Source: Pseudomonadota bacterium
GTDB taxonomy: Bacteria > Pseudomonadota > Gammaproteobacteria > Steroidobacterales > Steroidobacteraceae
Length of the DNA: 64,000 bases
Direction: 5' to 3'
NCBI GenBank assembly: GCA_016705325.1
Contig: JADIYJ010000006.1
Location: forward strand, 124,001 to 188,000
The notes under the pieces are model-generated. The model did no database searches. It was not told the origin of the DNA and saw only the letters and a list, made by a program, of their open reading frames with translations. The position numbers and the translations under genes were made by a program. Shown piece by piece: positions 8,388 to 17,922 of the stretch (the stretch's first letter is position 1; each line of letters starts with the position of its first letter).

Positions 8388-9170
8388 GTGACACGACGCA
8401 CCGGCTGGCTGCTTGCGCTCGGCGTGCTTGCCCTGCTCGCCTTTGCGCTCGCCACGCTGCCGGCGAGCGTGGCGGCCGGCCCGCTGCGCAAGGCCGGCAT
8501 CGAAGCAGGCGCGTTCGGCGGCTCAGTCTGGTCGGGACGGGCCATGGCGCTCGCGTGGCGTGGCGCGGCCATCGGCGATGCCGAATGGAAGATCGCACCG
8601 GTTCGGCTGCTTGCCGGTCGCATCGCCGGCCACGCGAAGCTCACACGCACCGATGGTGCAGTCGAGACGGACTTCGATCTGTCGTTGACCGGTCGGGACG
8701 TCAAACTGCGGACGATCCGTCTCGAGCTGCCGCTGGCCGCCTTGAATGCGTTGCCGCTCGGCATGCCGAAAGGCTGGCAGGGTCGTGTGACGGGGCAATT
8801 CGACGCGATCGACCTGCAACAGGGCTGGCCCGCGACCCTCCAGGGCTCGCTCGATCTCGACGACCTGGTGGCACCGCCACCGCGAAATGCACCCGTCGGC
8901 AGTTTTCACGCGGAGTTTCCGGCGGCGCAGCCAAAGCCATCACTCTCGGTGCCGCAGGACCCGTCGAACCTGACGGCGCAGGTCAAGGACAAGGACGGCC
9001 CGTTCTCGGTCGACGCGCAACTCACCTTGAGCCGCGCACGCAATTTCGCGTTCGAAGGCACGTTGGCGCCGCGGGGACCAGTGCCGCCGGCGATGGAGCG
9101 GTCACTGCAACTGCTGGGCCCGGCCGACGCGGCGGGCCGCCGTCAGTTCAGCGTCGGCGGGACGCTCTGA
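8388..9170 (+). CDS. gspN: type II secretion protein GspN
   Basis: GspN is an accessory inner-membrane component present in only some type II systems. The 260-residue protein has one N-terminal membrane helix (about 5-22) and a periplasmic region with the family features GSVWSGRA and a C-terminal GGTL. The GTG start at 8388 has GGAGCAAGG upstream. It is the last gsp gene here; gspC, D, E and F are not in the window and must lie elsewhere if the system is complete. Confidence 0.88.
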   Translation: MTRRTGWLLALGVLALLAFALATLPASVAAGPLRKAGIEAGAFGGSVWSGRAMALAWRGAAIGDAEWKIAPVRLLAGRIAGHAKLTRTDGAVETDFDLSLTGRDVKLRTIRLELPLAALNALPLGMPKGWQGRVTGQFDAIDLQQGWPATLQGSLDLDDLVAPPPRNAPVGSFHAEFPAAQPKPSLSVPQDPSNLTAQVKDKDGPFSVDAQLTLSRARNFAFEGTLAPRGPVPPAMERSLQLLGPADAAGRRQFSVGGTL

Positions 9171-9174
9171 CCGC

Positions 9175-9188
9175 GGGGGGGGGGGGGG
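9175..9188. repeat. 14-base G homopolymer
   Basis: Fourteen consecutive G residues lie between the converging ends of gspN and the addA-like helicase gene, outside any coding frame. No hairpin was found around it. It is the longest homopolymer noticed in the window. Its exact length is doubtful because homopolymers elsewhere in this sequence seem miscalled. Confidence 0.9.
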
Positions 9189-9236
9189 CACGGGTCTAAA
9201 GACGAAGAAAAGGGCTTCCCCCAACGCTCGCTGCGA

Positions 9237-12200
9237 CTAACCCAGCGTACCGGGCGCCCATTCGCGCCACCCGGACAACAGCGGGAAATACAGCCCGAGC
9301 CGGATCGGCTCGTCGCCAAGAGCCCGCATGAGCTGCGCATAGCGCTCGAGCTGCGTGCGGTAGCGCTCGCGTTCGTTGTCCATGAACTCATCGAGCCTCG
9401 CGCCCTCGTGGCTGCTGGTCTTGTAATCGACGATCCAGCGCACGCCCTTCGCATCGATGAAGGTGCGGTCGATGACGAGGCTGATGACGCCGCTGTCGAC
9501 GACGCCGGTCAGCGCCAGCTCCGATTGCGCCGACGCGTGCGACGCGTCGAGCAACCACCGCCCGCGCTCGTCCTCGAGCGTGCGACGCACGGCCTCGAAC
9601 GTCCTGGCAACCGCGGCACTGCGACGCTCGTACGGCACGCCGAGCTCGGCGAGTTCTGCCGCATAGCGTCGCTGCACGGCCACTCGTTCCGCCTCGCTGC
9701 CAGGCAAGGCGCCACCTTCGCGCGCGAAGCGCTGCAACTCGCGATGCACCACCGTACCGACGTGGCGCGCCGTCTCCGTCACCCAGTCGAACTCGACTGC
9801 GGTGATCCCGCTCGCGCGCACGAGATTGCGCACCTGTATCGACGGTGCCACCGGCGCCTCTGGGCGTTGCCAGCCGTCAGGCAGGCGCAGCAGCACGGGA
9901 TCGCGCGGGACGACGCGCCCCTGCTCGCCCTGGACATCGCCCGATTGCGCTAGCCTGCGCTCGAACTCGCTGCTCAGCGAGGGCTCGACCCACAGCAGAC
10001 CCAGTGCCGAGACTTGCTTCGGCGCCCGCACGCTCAACTCACCCGTCTTCTTGTCGGCGATGACTTCGCACGAACCGAGCAGGTGCAACGAGCGCTCTGC
10101 ACGCGTCGCCGCAACGTAGAGCAGCCGGCGCTTCTCCTGCAACAGCTTGTCGCGTTCGAGACGGTCGAGCCACCGGTACAGCGGATTCGCTTCCTCGGCG
10201 CCGGTCGCTGCGACAGGCGCGATGATCAACTGCTGCCCATGGGTTCGCGGCACCTTGAGCCAGCGCAGCAGCGGCGGCGGATCGGACGCGCCGACCCGGT
10301 CCAGGCCCGGCACGATGACCGTGTCGAACTGCAGCCCCTTCGACTTGTGGATCGTCAGCAGTTCGACGTACGTGTCGGGCCGCGGATGCGCAGGCGCGTA
10401 AAGCTCGAGCAATGCCTCGGCGAGCCGGGCGAGATCCACCGGCGCGCCAGGCGCTTCGTCCTCGACGTCACCAAGGGCATCGAGGTAGGCATGTGCCTCG
10501 CTCAGTTCCCGCTCGTTGCCCAGCGTCGCAGGGCCGCCGAGGGCATGCCAGCAGCGTTCGACCGCATCGCGCAATCCAAACCGCCGCTTTTCGTCCAGGG
10601 CCTGCTCCAGCACCGGCAAGCAACGTTCGAGCCGGCGCCGTGCCTCGGTTCCCAGCTCCTGTCGCAGCGTTTCCTCGCGCAGCAGGCGCGGGACCGATGC
10701 ATGCCGGTCGCCGCCGAGCAGCGCCAGGCAATCGGCCAGCGTCAGGCCGCACCACGGCGCGCGCAGCACGCCGATCCAGGCGGCGCGGTCGCCCGGGTGC
10801 GCCAGCGCTCGGGTCAGTGCCAGCAGGTCGAGCACGGCAGGGCGCGCGCCCAGCGGATCGATGTCGGTCGCCTGGAAGCGGATGCCGCGCCGCGCGAGTT
10901 CGGCCACGATATCGAGCAGGTGGCTGCGGCCCTGCACCAGGATCGCGATCCGCGCGTCGGATTTGGCCGCGTGACGCCGCTGGATGATGTCGGCCACGGT
11001 CTGGGCCTCGAATCGCCGGCTGCTGCGCAGGAAGGCGTGGACGTGCACGCCCCCTTCATCGGTCGCCTGCGGCGCCGCCACGCATTCCGCGTACTTCACC
11101 GCGCCACGCAGCACGTCGTCTCGCAGCGGCAGCACGCGGGCGAAGGCCTGGTTGACCCACTGCACGATCGGCTGCGTCGAGCGGAAGTTCACGCGCAGGG
11201 TCACCGGTTCGAGCTCGATGTCGCCGAGTCCGCGGTCACGCACGTCGAGGAACAGCCCGACCTCCGCATTGCGAAAGCGGTAGATCGACTGCATCGGATC
11301 GCCGACGAGGAACAGCGTGCGGCCATCGCCGCGCTCCCAGCCCGCCGTCAGGCTCTGCAGCAACTGCACCTGCGCTTCGGACGTGTCCTGGAACTCGTCG
11401 ACCAGCACATGACGCAAGCGTGCATCGAGAGCGAGCGCGGTGTCCGTCGGTTCCGCCGCCGTTCCCAGCGCCTGCCTGGCGGCCGCTGCGAACTCCGGGT
11501 AATCGGCTGCTTTGCGCTCGGCAAAGACGAACTTCAGCTCGGCGGCCGCGAGTCGCAGCACCAGCAGCAACGACTTCAGCACGGTCCACTCGGCGTCCTG
11601 GTATTCGCACGGGGGCAACGCGCGCGTGGCATGCAGCGGCTCGAACAGCTCTTCGTGCCGTGCGAACTCATCGGCGACCGACTGAATGCGAACCTTGAGT
11701 GCCGCGAGTTCAGGCCGCTTCTTGTCCTGCGCCCTGACTCCGACTGCGACAGTGAAGCTCTTGCGCGGATCGCCCTTGCCCGTGAGCAAAAGCTCGGCCA
11801 GGCCTTGCCAGTGCGCCACGTCGTCCATATCCGCGCCCGGCACCCCCGGGCCGCAGGCGAGGATCGGCGAATCCTTGCCCTCCTGGCGCAGCACCTGCGC
11901 CGCACCCTCGGCAAAGTCGCAGGCTGCGGCCAGCAACGCTGGAGGAAGCGCTTCGGCCAGTCCCGCCAGATGGTCCTGCACGATTGCCGCGCGTGCCGCT
12001 TCGAGCGCGAGCCGGGCCTCTCCCGCCTGCCCGTAGTCATCGATGCTCGCGGGCAGCACCGGCAGCCACGCTTCGCGACGCGCGAGCATGCTGCTGACGA
12101 GCCCGATCAACCTGCCGACGTTGTTGTCGAGGTGCTCGAGCAGGATCGCGACGGCTTCTGCAACGCGTGGATCGTCCGCTGGCAGGTGCGTCAGCAGGCG

Positions 12201-12668
12201 TTCGGCCGCTTCCTCGTACAGCTCGAGACCATCTTCGTCGATGCCGAGTCCGGCGCCGAGGCCCGAGAGCACCGGCAGGCGCCGTGCAAGTGACTGGTTG
12301 AGCGCATCGATCGTCAGCACGCGCAGGCGGCTCGGATTTCGCAGCAGGCCCCAGTCGCTACGGGCATCGACCTCGAGCACGCGGCGCGCCAACGCGCGCG
12401 TGTCGTCGCGCAGCTTGGATTGCGGGTCCGTGCAATGTCGCAGCGACTCGAGGATACGGTTGCGCATCTCCGCGGCAGCCTTGCGGGTGAAGGTGATGGC
12501 GAGCAAGGCCTCGGGCCGCTCGACCACCGCGAGCAGCGCGAGGAAACGTTGCGTCAGCAGTTCGGTCTTGCCCGAACCCGCGGGCGCCTGGACGATGAAG
12601 CTGCGGTCGACCTGCAATGCCGTCGCGCGCGCCTCCCGGTCGGCCTGCTGCAGGTCAACCGGCTGCAT
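9237..12668 (-). CDS. AddA-like UvrD/RecB helicase-nuclease
   Basis: The 1143-residue protein combines a superfamily 1A helicase with a C-terminal RecB-type nuclease, the architecture of the catalytic subunit in AddAB double-strand-break resection complexes. Visible motifs are Walker A APAGSGKTELL near residue 30, Walker B VDEFQDTSEAQ, the helicase motif TIHKSKGLQFD and the nuclease core RWIVDYKTS near the C-terminus. The ATG at 12668 starts MQPVDLQQADREAR, just before the helicase domain, and overlaps the stop of the upstream partner by 14 bases. It is AddA-like rather than RecB, since no recC or recD is adjacent. Confidence 0.9.
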   Translation of the reverse strand: MQPVDLQQADREARATALQVDRSFIVQAPAGSGKTELLTQRFLALLAVVERPEALLAITFTRKAAAEMRNRILESLRHCTDPQSKLRDDTRALARRVLEVDARSDWGLLRNPSRLRVLTIDALNQSLARRLPVLSGLGAGLGIDEDGLELYEEAAERLLTHLPADDPRVAEAVAILLEHLDNNVGRLIGLVSSMLARREAWLPVLPASIDDYGQAGEARLALEAARAAIVQDHLAGLAEALPPALLAAACDFAEGAAQVLRQEGKDSPILACGPGVPGADMDDVAHWQGLAELLLTGKGDPRKSFTVAVGVRAQDKKRPELAALKVRIQSVADEFARHEELFEPLHATRALPPCEYQDAEWTVLKSLLLVLRLAAAELKFVFAERKAADYPEFAAAARQALGTAAEPTDTALALDARLRHVLVDEFQDTSEAQVQLLQSLTAGWERGDGRTLFLVGDPMQSIYRFRNAEVGLFLDVRDRGLGDIELEPVTLRVNFRSTQPIVQWVNQAFARVLPLRDDVLRGAVKYAECVAAPQATDEGGVHVHAFLRSSRRFEAQTVADIIQRRHAAKSDARIAILVQGRSHLLDIVAELARRGIRFQATDIDPLGARPAVLDLLALTRALAHPGDRAAWIGVLRAPWCGLTLADCLALLGGDRHASVPRLLREETLRQELGTEARRRLERCLPVLEQALDEKRRFGLRDAVERCWHALGGPATLGNERELSEAHAYLDALGDVEDEAPGAPVDLARLAEALLELYAPAHPRPDTYVELLTIHKSKGLQFDTVIVPGLDRVGASDPPPLLRWLKVPRTHGQQLIIAPVAATGAEEANPLYRWLDRLERDKLLQEKRRLLYVAATRAERSLHLLGSCEVIADKKTGELSVRAPKQVSALGLLWVEPSLSSEFERRLAQSGDVQGEQGRVVPRDPVLLRLPDGWQRPEAPVAPSIQVRNLVRASGITAVEFDWVTETARHVGTVVHRELQRFAREGGALPGSEAERVAVQRRYAAELAELGVPYERRSAAVARTFEAVRRTLEDERGRWLLDASHASAQSELALTGVVDSGVISLVIDRTFIDAKGVRWIVDYKTSSHEGARLDEFMDNERERYRTQLERYAQLMRALGDEPIRLGLYFPLLSGWREWAPGTLG

Positions 12669-15094
12669 CGTCGCCCTCCTCATCCTCGGGCTCGAGCAGC
12701 GCCTGTGCCGAACGACAGACTCCAGCCAGGTGGCAATAGCGACAGGCCCTGGTCGGATTCGGTGCCAGTCGTGCGTCGCCCTGTGCGTGCTCCCGCGCCA
12801 GCATCTCCAGCCGCCTGCTCCAGGCCTGCAGCAGCTCACCCCAGTTGGCGTAGTCCTTGAATGGGCCGCTGGCGGCATCGAACGGCTTGAGTTGCGGGAA
12901 CACCTCGCCGTCGCGTGCGAAGCCACGGTATTCGGTGCTGCCCGTGCAGACGACGCCGAAGGCGACCGCACTCACCTGCTCCTGGCCGATGGCGCGCACA
13001 TACAGCGGCAGCTGCGGCAGCTCCGGGCGTTCGCCCATCCACGCGGCAGGTCTGGCGCTCGCGCCGGTCTTGTAATCGATGACGGCGATCGTGCCGTCCG
13101 CCAGCCGATCCACCCGGTCAAGGACGATGCGCGTCTGCACGCCGCCGACGTCGACGACGCGCGACTCCTCCACCAGCTCGACGGTGAAAGGCGCACGTTC
13201 CGCATCCCGCTGCAGCAGTTCGAGCACCCGCGCTTCGAGCCAGCGCTCCTCGAGATCCAGCAAGCGAATGCCGACCGCGTCGGCCGCCGCGCGCAATGGC
13301 GCCAGCACCGACTGCACGAGCGTGTGCACCAGTGCGACACGCTGTTCGGCGGTGATGGCCAGCAGTGCCGACTGCTTGCGCACCTTGTGCCAGAAGGCCT
13401 GCAGCACGGCATGCGCGAGCCTGCCGCGTTCGGTGGCCGCGATACCCGCGGCCGGATGCTCGAGTTCGACGCCGCCGAGGCGCAGTTCGACGGCCGCGCG
13501 GAACGGACACGCGCCCTGCAGTTCGAGCAGCCGGGCGCCGCCCTTCACGATTTCATGCGGGGCAAATGCGGGGAGCGATCCGTCGATCAGCGTATCGAGT
13601 GCAGGACGCGCCTCGAACTGTGCCAACGACGCCTGCGTTCCGGGCCACAACGACACGGCTGCGAGTCGCGGCAGTTCGGCGACCAATGCACTCGGGAGCA
13701 GCGGTGCTTCGTCCTCGAAGCGCGGCACGCTGCAGAGCGCAGTGGCCGCCGAGGCCAGGAGCCGTTGCAGGGTCCGTCGCGCCTGCCGCTCGGACAACTC
13801 GGCGGTCGCGCCGGGAACGCCCTGTCGCGCCTGCCACTCGCGCGGCAGAAACGGATCAGGGTTCGCCGGCGGTGGCCAGCGCGCGGCATCGAGCCCGCAC
13901 ACCCAGATTGCGTCAAAATGCATGCCGAGCGCCGTGTCGGGATCGATCACGAGCAACGGCGCCGCGATTTCCTGGGGTTCGAACGCAGTCACGGCGGCGA
14001 GATCGCGCAGGTGAGCGAGCGCGGCCGACGCGCGCAGCGGACCGGCGACGTCATCGCTCGCACCAAATTCGCCGAGCAGCGCCTGCAGCGCGTGCGAGGT
14101 AATCGAGACCGGCTCGCGGCACGCCGGACCTGCGCAGCGCCACATCGAGTTCGGCGCGCGCGTGCGACTCGCTGACCGCCGCCCCGTCGTGCGCACCGCG
14201 CAGCAGCATGCTGGCAGCCGACAGTTCGGGCGGCGTGATGCAGGCAGCGAGCCAGCCGAGCGCAGCGGACACCACCGGTCGGTCCAGCAACGGCCTTGCG
14301 GCCGCAAGTTCATAGGCCGTCGATTCAGGCGCCGGCCCGCCGGTGAACGCGGCTCCCGGAACCAGCACCCGGTCCAGCACGCGGCGGGCCCGTGCCCGCA
14401 TGCGTGCGAGTTCCGGCACGATCAATCCCAGTCGCTCGTCCGGCCTTTCCTGCAAGCTTTGTGCAGCCCAGCGTGCGGCGGTTTCGAGCTCGGCGTCGAA
14501 GTCGTTGCATTCAACGACTTGCGCGTCGCGCGTGCAGTCCTCGGTCACCACCGGACGCACCGTGACACGCGCGCCTTGATCCCGGATCCGTGCGACGAAG
14601 GCCGCCTGCGCCGGCGTCCAGCGGTCGAAGCCGACGAACTCGGCCGGCTTGCCGCCGGTGGGGGCGCCGACCGTCAACGAAGCCTGGGCGGGGTCGAGCC
14701 AGCCGCCCTGCTCCAGCCAACGGCCGAATTCGACCGCCCAGCGGCCGAATGACTGGACTTCCGGGCTTGCGTCCTCGTGCAGGACCCGGACCGGGATGCG
14801 GTAGGCATGGAGCAGCTCCCAGGATTGTTGCGCCGAGGTACCGAGCCCGGACGGCAGCAGGACCGACCGCAGGTCCACGTCACGGCGGACGATCTGCTCC
14901 CAGACGATCAAGCCGTGGCCCGCATCGAGCCAGCGGGCTGTCGTCCGGCCCGCTGCCCGGTCGCTGTCGAACTGGCGACGCAGCATTTCGGGCCACGTGA
15001 CCACGTCCGGCGTCTCCCAGACGCGCAGATCGCGCGCCAGGCAGGCCGCGTCGTGGCGGGCGCGCAAAAAATGGGCGAGGCGACGGGTGGGCAC
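12655..15094 (-). CDS. AddB-like PD-(D/E)XK nuclease (frameshifted)
   Basis: This is the partner of the AddA-like helicase, a degenerate helicase with a C-terminal nuclease and iron-sulfur site. The nuclease core reads GTIAVIDYKTG. Cysteines in ACPFRAAVE, RACRYCHLAGVC and nearby match the Fe-S cluster of AddB. The coding sequence is split near 14104-14125: the first part ends RRSGVPRA and the second continues VSITSHALQALL one base further on, so one base is extra or two are missing. The GTG at 15094 is the first recognised start, but coding-like sequence extends about 20 codons upstream without a standard start codon. Confidence 0.8.
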
Positions 15095-15192
15095 GACATA
15101 GGTCGTGCCGAGCTGTAGTTCGTCGGAGTCGACGACTATTTTTTCTTTGTCGATCTGTTAGTTACCAGATAATGCTTATGATCTACTTGAGG

Positions 15193-16461
15193 TCAGGCTT
15201 CGACCGCCCGCAACGGCGTCGGCCGCGAAACCGGTTCGTCGCCGGCTGCATAGTTATCGAGTAGTTCTTCCATCCGGCAAAAGACGTCGGCCAGCACCTC
15301 GGGTTCCGGCAGGTTGGTGACCCGGAAATGGGTGTTGTACGGCACATTGAAGCTGGTACCCGGGGCGACCAGCACGTGCTTGTGCTCAAGCAGGTCCATG
15401 GCGAACCGGCGGTCGTCGAATCCCGGCAGACGCTGCGTGTCGACGCCGACGAAGGCATACATGGCACCGCGCGGCACGGTGAGCGTGAGGTACCTGCTGC
15501 GCGCCACTGCGTCGACAATGGCCTTGCGGGACTCGTACAGGCGCCCACCGGGGCGGACCAGCTCCTTGATGCTCTGGTAGCCGCCGAGCGCCGTCTGCAC
15601 GGCCCACTGGCCCGCGACGTTGCTGCAGAGTCGCAAGGACGACAGCAGTTCGAGCGCCGACAGGTAGTCGCGGGAATTCTCGACGTCGCCCGAGAACACG
15701 GCCCAACCCACGCGATAGCCGCAGGCGCGATAGACCTTCGACAGGCCGCTCATGGTGCAGCAGAGCGTGTGATGCACCAGCGTGGCCATCGGCACGAACT
15801 CGGCGCCGTCGTACGTCATCTGGTCGTAGATTTCGTCCGCGAAAATCACCAGGTGGTGCTTCTCTGCCATGCGCGCAATGGCCTCGAGCACTTCCCGCGG
15901 GTAAACCGCGCCGGTGGGATTGTTCGGGTTGATCACGACGATGGCGCGCGTGCGCTTCGTGATCAGGGACTCGATCTCTTCCGGGTCCGGCACGAAGCCG
16001 CGCTCGGAGCGGCATGGATAGTGGACGGCTCGTCCGCGATTCAGGTTGACCGCCGCGGTCCAGAGCGGATAGTCGGGACTCGGCGCCAGCACTTCCTCGT
16101 CCGCCGCCAGCAAGGCCCGCAGCGTGAGGTCGATCAGTTCGCTGACGCCGTTGCCGATGAAGACGTCGTCGGCCGTGACGCCGCGGACGCCGCGCTCCTG
16201 CTGCTGCATCACCACGGCCTCGCGTGCCGGGAAGATGCCCTTCTGGTGGCAGTAGCCCTCGGCCACGCGCATGTTCTCGATCATGGCGAGGCGCATGGTC
16301 TCGGGCGTGCGGAAGCCGAAGGCGCCCGGGTTGCCGATGTTCAGCGAGACGATGTCGTACCCCATGCGCTCCATTTCCTGGGCGCGACGGGCGAGCTTGC
16401 CGCGGATCTCGTAGCGGACGTTGGCGAGGCCGGGACTCGGCCGGATGGAACGGGTGGACAT
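15193..16461 (-). CDS. alaA: alanine-type aminotransferase AlaA
   Basis: This PLP-dependent class I aminotransferase most resembles AlaA, which makes alanine from pyruvate with glutamate. The 422-residue protein starts with the family signature IRGKLARRAQEMERMG. It contains INPNNPTGAVYP, the cofactor-contacting DEIYDQM and the Schiff-base lysine in SGLSKVYRACGYRVGW. It stands alone, with 98 bases to the addB-like gene and about 98 to the metal transporter. Substrate preference is inferred from family resemblance. Confidence 0.88.
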   Translation of the reverse strand: MSTRSIRPSPGLANVRYEIRGKLARRAQEMERMGYDIVSLNIGNPGAFGFRTPETMRLAMIENMRVAEGYCHQKGIFPAREAVVMQQQERGVRGVTADDVFIGNGVSELIDLTLRALLAADEEVLAPSPDYPLWTAAVNLNRGRAVHYPCRSERGFVPDPEEIESLITKRTRAIVVINPNNPTGAVYPREVLEAIARMAEKHHLVIFADEIYDQMTYDGAEFVPMATLVHHTLCCTMSGLSKVYRACGYRVGWAVFSGDVENSRDYLSALELLSSLRLCSNVAGQWAVQTALGGYQSIKELVRPGGRLYESRKAIVDAVARSRYLTLTVPRGAMYAFVGVDTQRLPGFDDRRFAMDLLEHKHVLVAPGTSFNVPYNTHFRVTNLPEPEVLADVFCRMEELLDNYAAGDEPVSRPTPLRAVEA

Positions 16462-16558
16462 GGGCCTGCACTGCGGAACTGGAAGCCTCGATTATGGACC
16501 GCCCTGCCCGGCCATGCACGACGCCATGTACCGCTCCACGACGGCGGTCACGCGCTGT

Positions 16559-17296
16559 TCAGTGCGGGTGCGCGTGCCGCAGGATGTGCGGCCGCTCGAG
16601 CCCGTGGGCCAGCATCAATGCCTCGTCGTTCAGCAATCTGCGCGTCGGGCCGTCCGCGACGATGCGGCCGTGGTCGATCACGATCGTGCGCGCGCAGGAC
16701 TCGACGACGAACTCGAGGTCATGCGTCGCGATCAGCTGCGCTACCGGAAGCTGCGCCAGCAGACCCATCAGCAAGCGGCGCCCGCGCGGATCGAGGTCGC
16801 TGGTGGGTTCGTCGAGCACCAGCAGGCGGGCCTCGCACGCCAGCAGGCCGGCAAGACAGACCCGGCGCTTCTCGCCGCGGCTCAGGTGGTGCGGCAAGCG
16901 GTCGGCGAATCCGGCCAGGCCGACCTGCGCCAGGCAGTCGGCGACGCGCTGGGACAGCTCGGGCTCGCGCACGCCGAGTTGCATTGGTCCAAGGCGACGT
17001 CCTCCCAGACTGTCGGGCAGCAGCTGGTCGTCGGGATCCTGGAACAGCAGGCCGACCCGTCGTCGCGCCTCGGCGAGATTGTCGGCGCGCAATGGCAAGC
17101 CGTCGACGATCACGGTCGGCGTCGCCGGTGGCTGGTCGGGCAGCAAGCCGTTCAGGTGCAGCAGCAAGGTCGACTTGCCAGCGCCGTTCGGGCCGATCAG
17201 CGCCGCGCGCTCGTTGGCGGCGAGCGCGAAACTCACGTCGCGCAGCGCCTCGCGGCCATCCGGGTAGCAGTACCCGAGGTTACGGACCTCGAGCAC
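16559..17296 (-). CDS. ECF metal transporter ATPase (CbiO/NikO)
   Basis: This ATPase powers the energy-coupling-factor transporter encoded with the two upstream genes. The 245 residues contain Walker A GPNGAGKST, signature LSRGEKRRVCLAG, Walker B LLVLDEPTSDLDP and the switch His in ATHD. The C-terminus HILRHAHPH is His-rich and could bind metal. The GTG at 17296 lies 2 bases after the cbiQ stop and 6 bases after GGAAGAG. Nickel rather than cobalt is suggested by the NikR site upstream of the operon. Confidence 0.92.
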   Translation of the reverse strand: MLEVRNLGYCYPDGREALRDVSFALAANERAALIGPNGAGKSTLLLHLNGLLPDQPPATPTVIVDGLPLRADNLAEARRRVGLLFQDPDDQLLPDSLGGRRLGPMQLGVREPELSQRVADCLAQVGLAGFADRLPHHLSRGEKRRVCLAGLLACEARLLVLDEPTSDLDPRGRRLLMGLLAQLPVAQLIATHDLEFVVESCARTIVIDHGRIVADGPTRRLLNDEALMLAHGLERPHILRHAHPH

Positions 17297-17298
17297 GC

Positions 17299-17916
17299 TC
17301 AACTCTTCCAGCCCCGTGCGCACATCGCCAGGTAGACCCGCTCGGCGCGCTCGGAGGTGCGCACGAACAACTGCCCTGCGACCTGGGCCGAGCCACGCCA
17401 GGTTGACGCGCGACCGTCGTGGAACGAACGGCTGCGGCGCGCGCGCTGCATCCGTTCCATTTCCTGCAGCAGCACGAACAGGTAGCGCTGCAGCAACGCC
17501 AGTGTCGTCACCAGCAGGCTCGGCACGCGCAACCGCCACAGCACCCGCAACAGGTCGGAAAACCGCGTCGTCGCCGTGAGCAGCAACATGCAGGCAAGGC
17601 AGAGCGTGCTTTTCGCCAGCATTGAGAGAAACAGCGGCCAGCCGCCCGGCTGCAGCAGCGCCAGCAGCGCGACGCCGATGACCAGCGGTTCCACCAGCAG
17701 CAATCGCACCAGCAATTGCCGCGGCGAGACACGGGCGCCCAGCGCGGCGGCCACCAGCGCGACCGACAGCACTGCGAACGCCAGCCACGACCCCGGCGGC
17801 AGCAGCACGATGCACAGGATGAACACGAGCGCCAGGGCCAGCTTCGATCCGGCGGGCAGGCGGTGCACCGGGCTCGTTCCCGGCTGGTATGGACTCAGTA
17901 ACTGCTCGCGGAGCAC
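17299..17916 (-). CDS. ECF metal transporter transmembrane protein CbiQ
   Basis: This is the T component that couples the ATPase to the substrate-binding subunit. The 205-residue protein has about five membrane helices and the CbiQ cytoplasmic motif MERMQRARRSRSF, with the coupling Ala-Arg-Arg residues. It starts at a GTG (17916) 6 bases after the cbiM stop and ends 2 bases before the ATPase gene. Confidence 0.9.
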   Translation of the reverse strand: MLREQLLSPYQPGTSPVHRLPAGSKLALALVFILCIVLLPPGSWLAFAVLSVALVAAALGARVSPRQLLVRLLLVEPLVIGVALLALLQPGGWPLFLSMLAKSTLCLACMLLLTATTRFSDLLRVLWRLRVPSLLVTTLALLQRYLFVLLQEMERMQRARRSRSFHDGRASTWRGSAQVAGQLFVRTSERAERVYLAMCARGWKS

Positions 17917-17922
17917 GCCGCC

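Noticed and set aside
10014..14175. Long plus-strand open frames antisense to the helicase-nuclease genes
   Set aside because: Composition is His/Arg/Gln-rich as expected from reading conserved minus-strand codons backwards; helicase and nuclease motifs are all on the minus strand.
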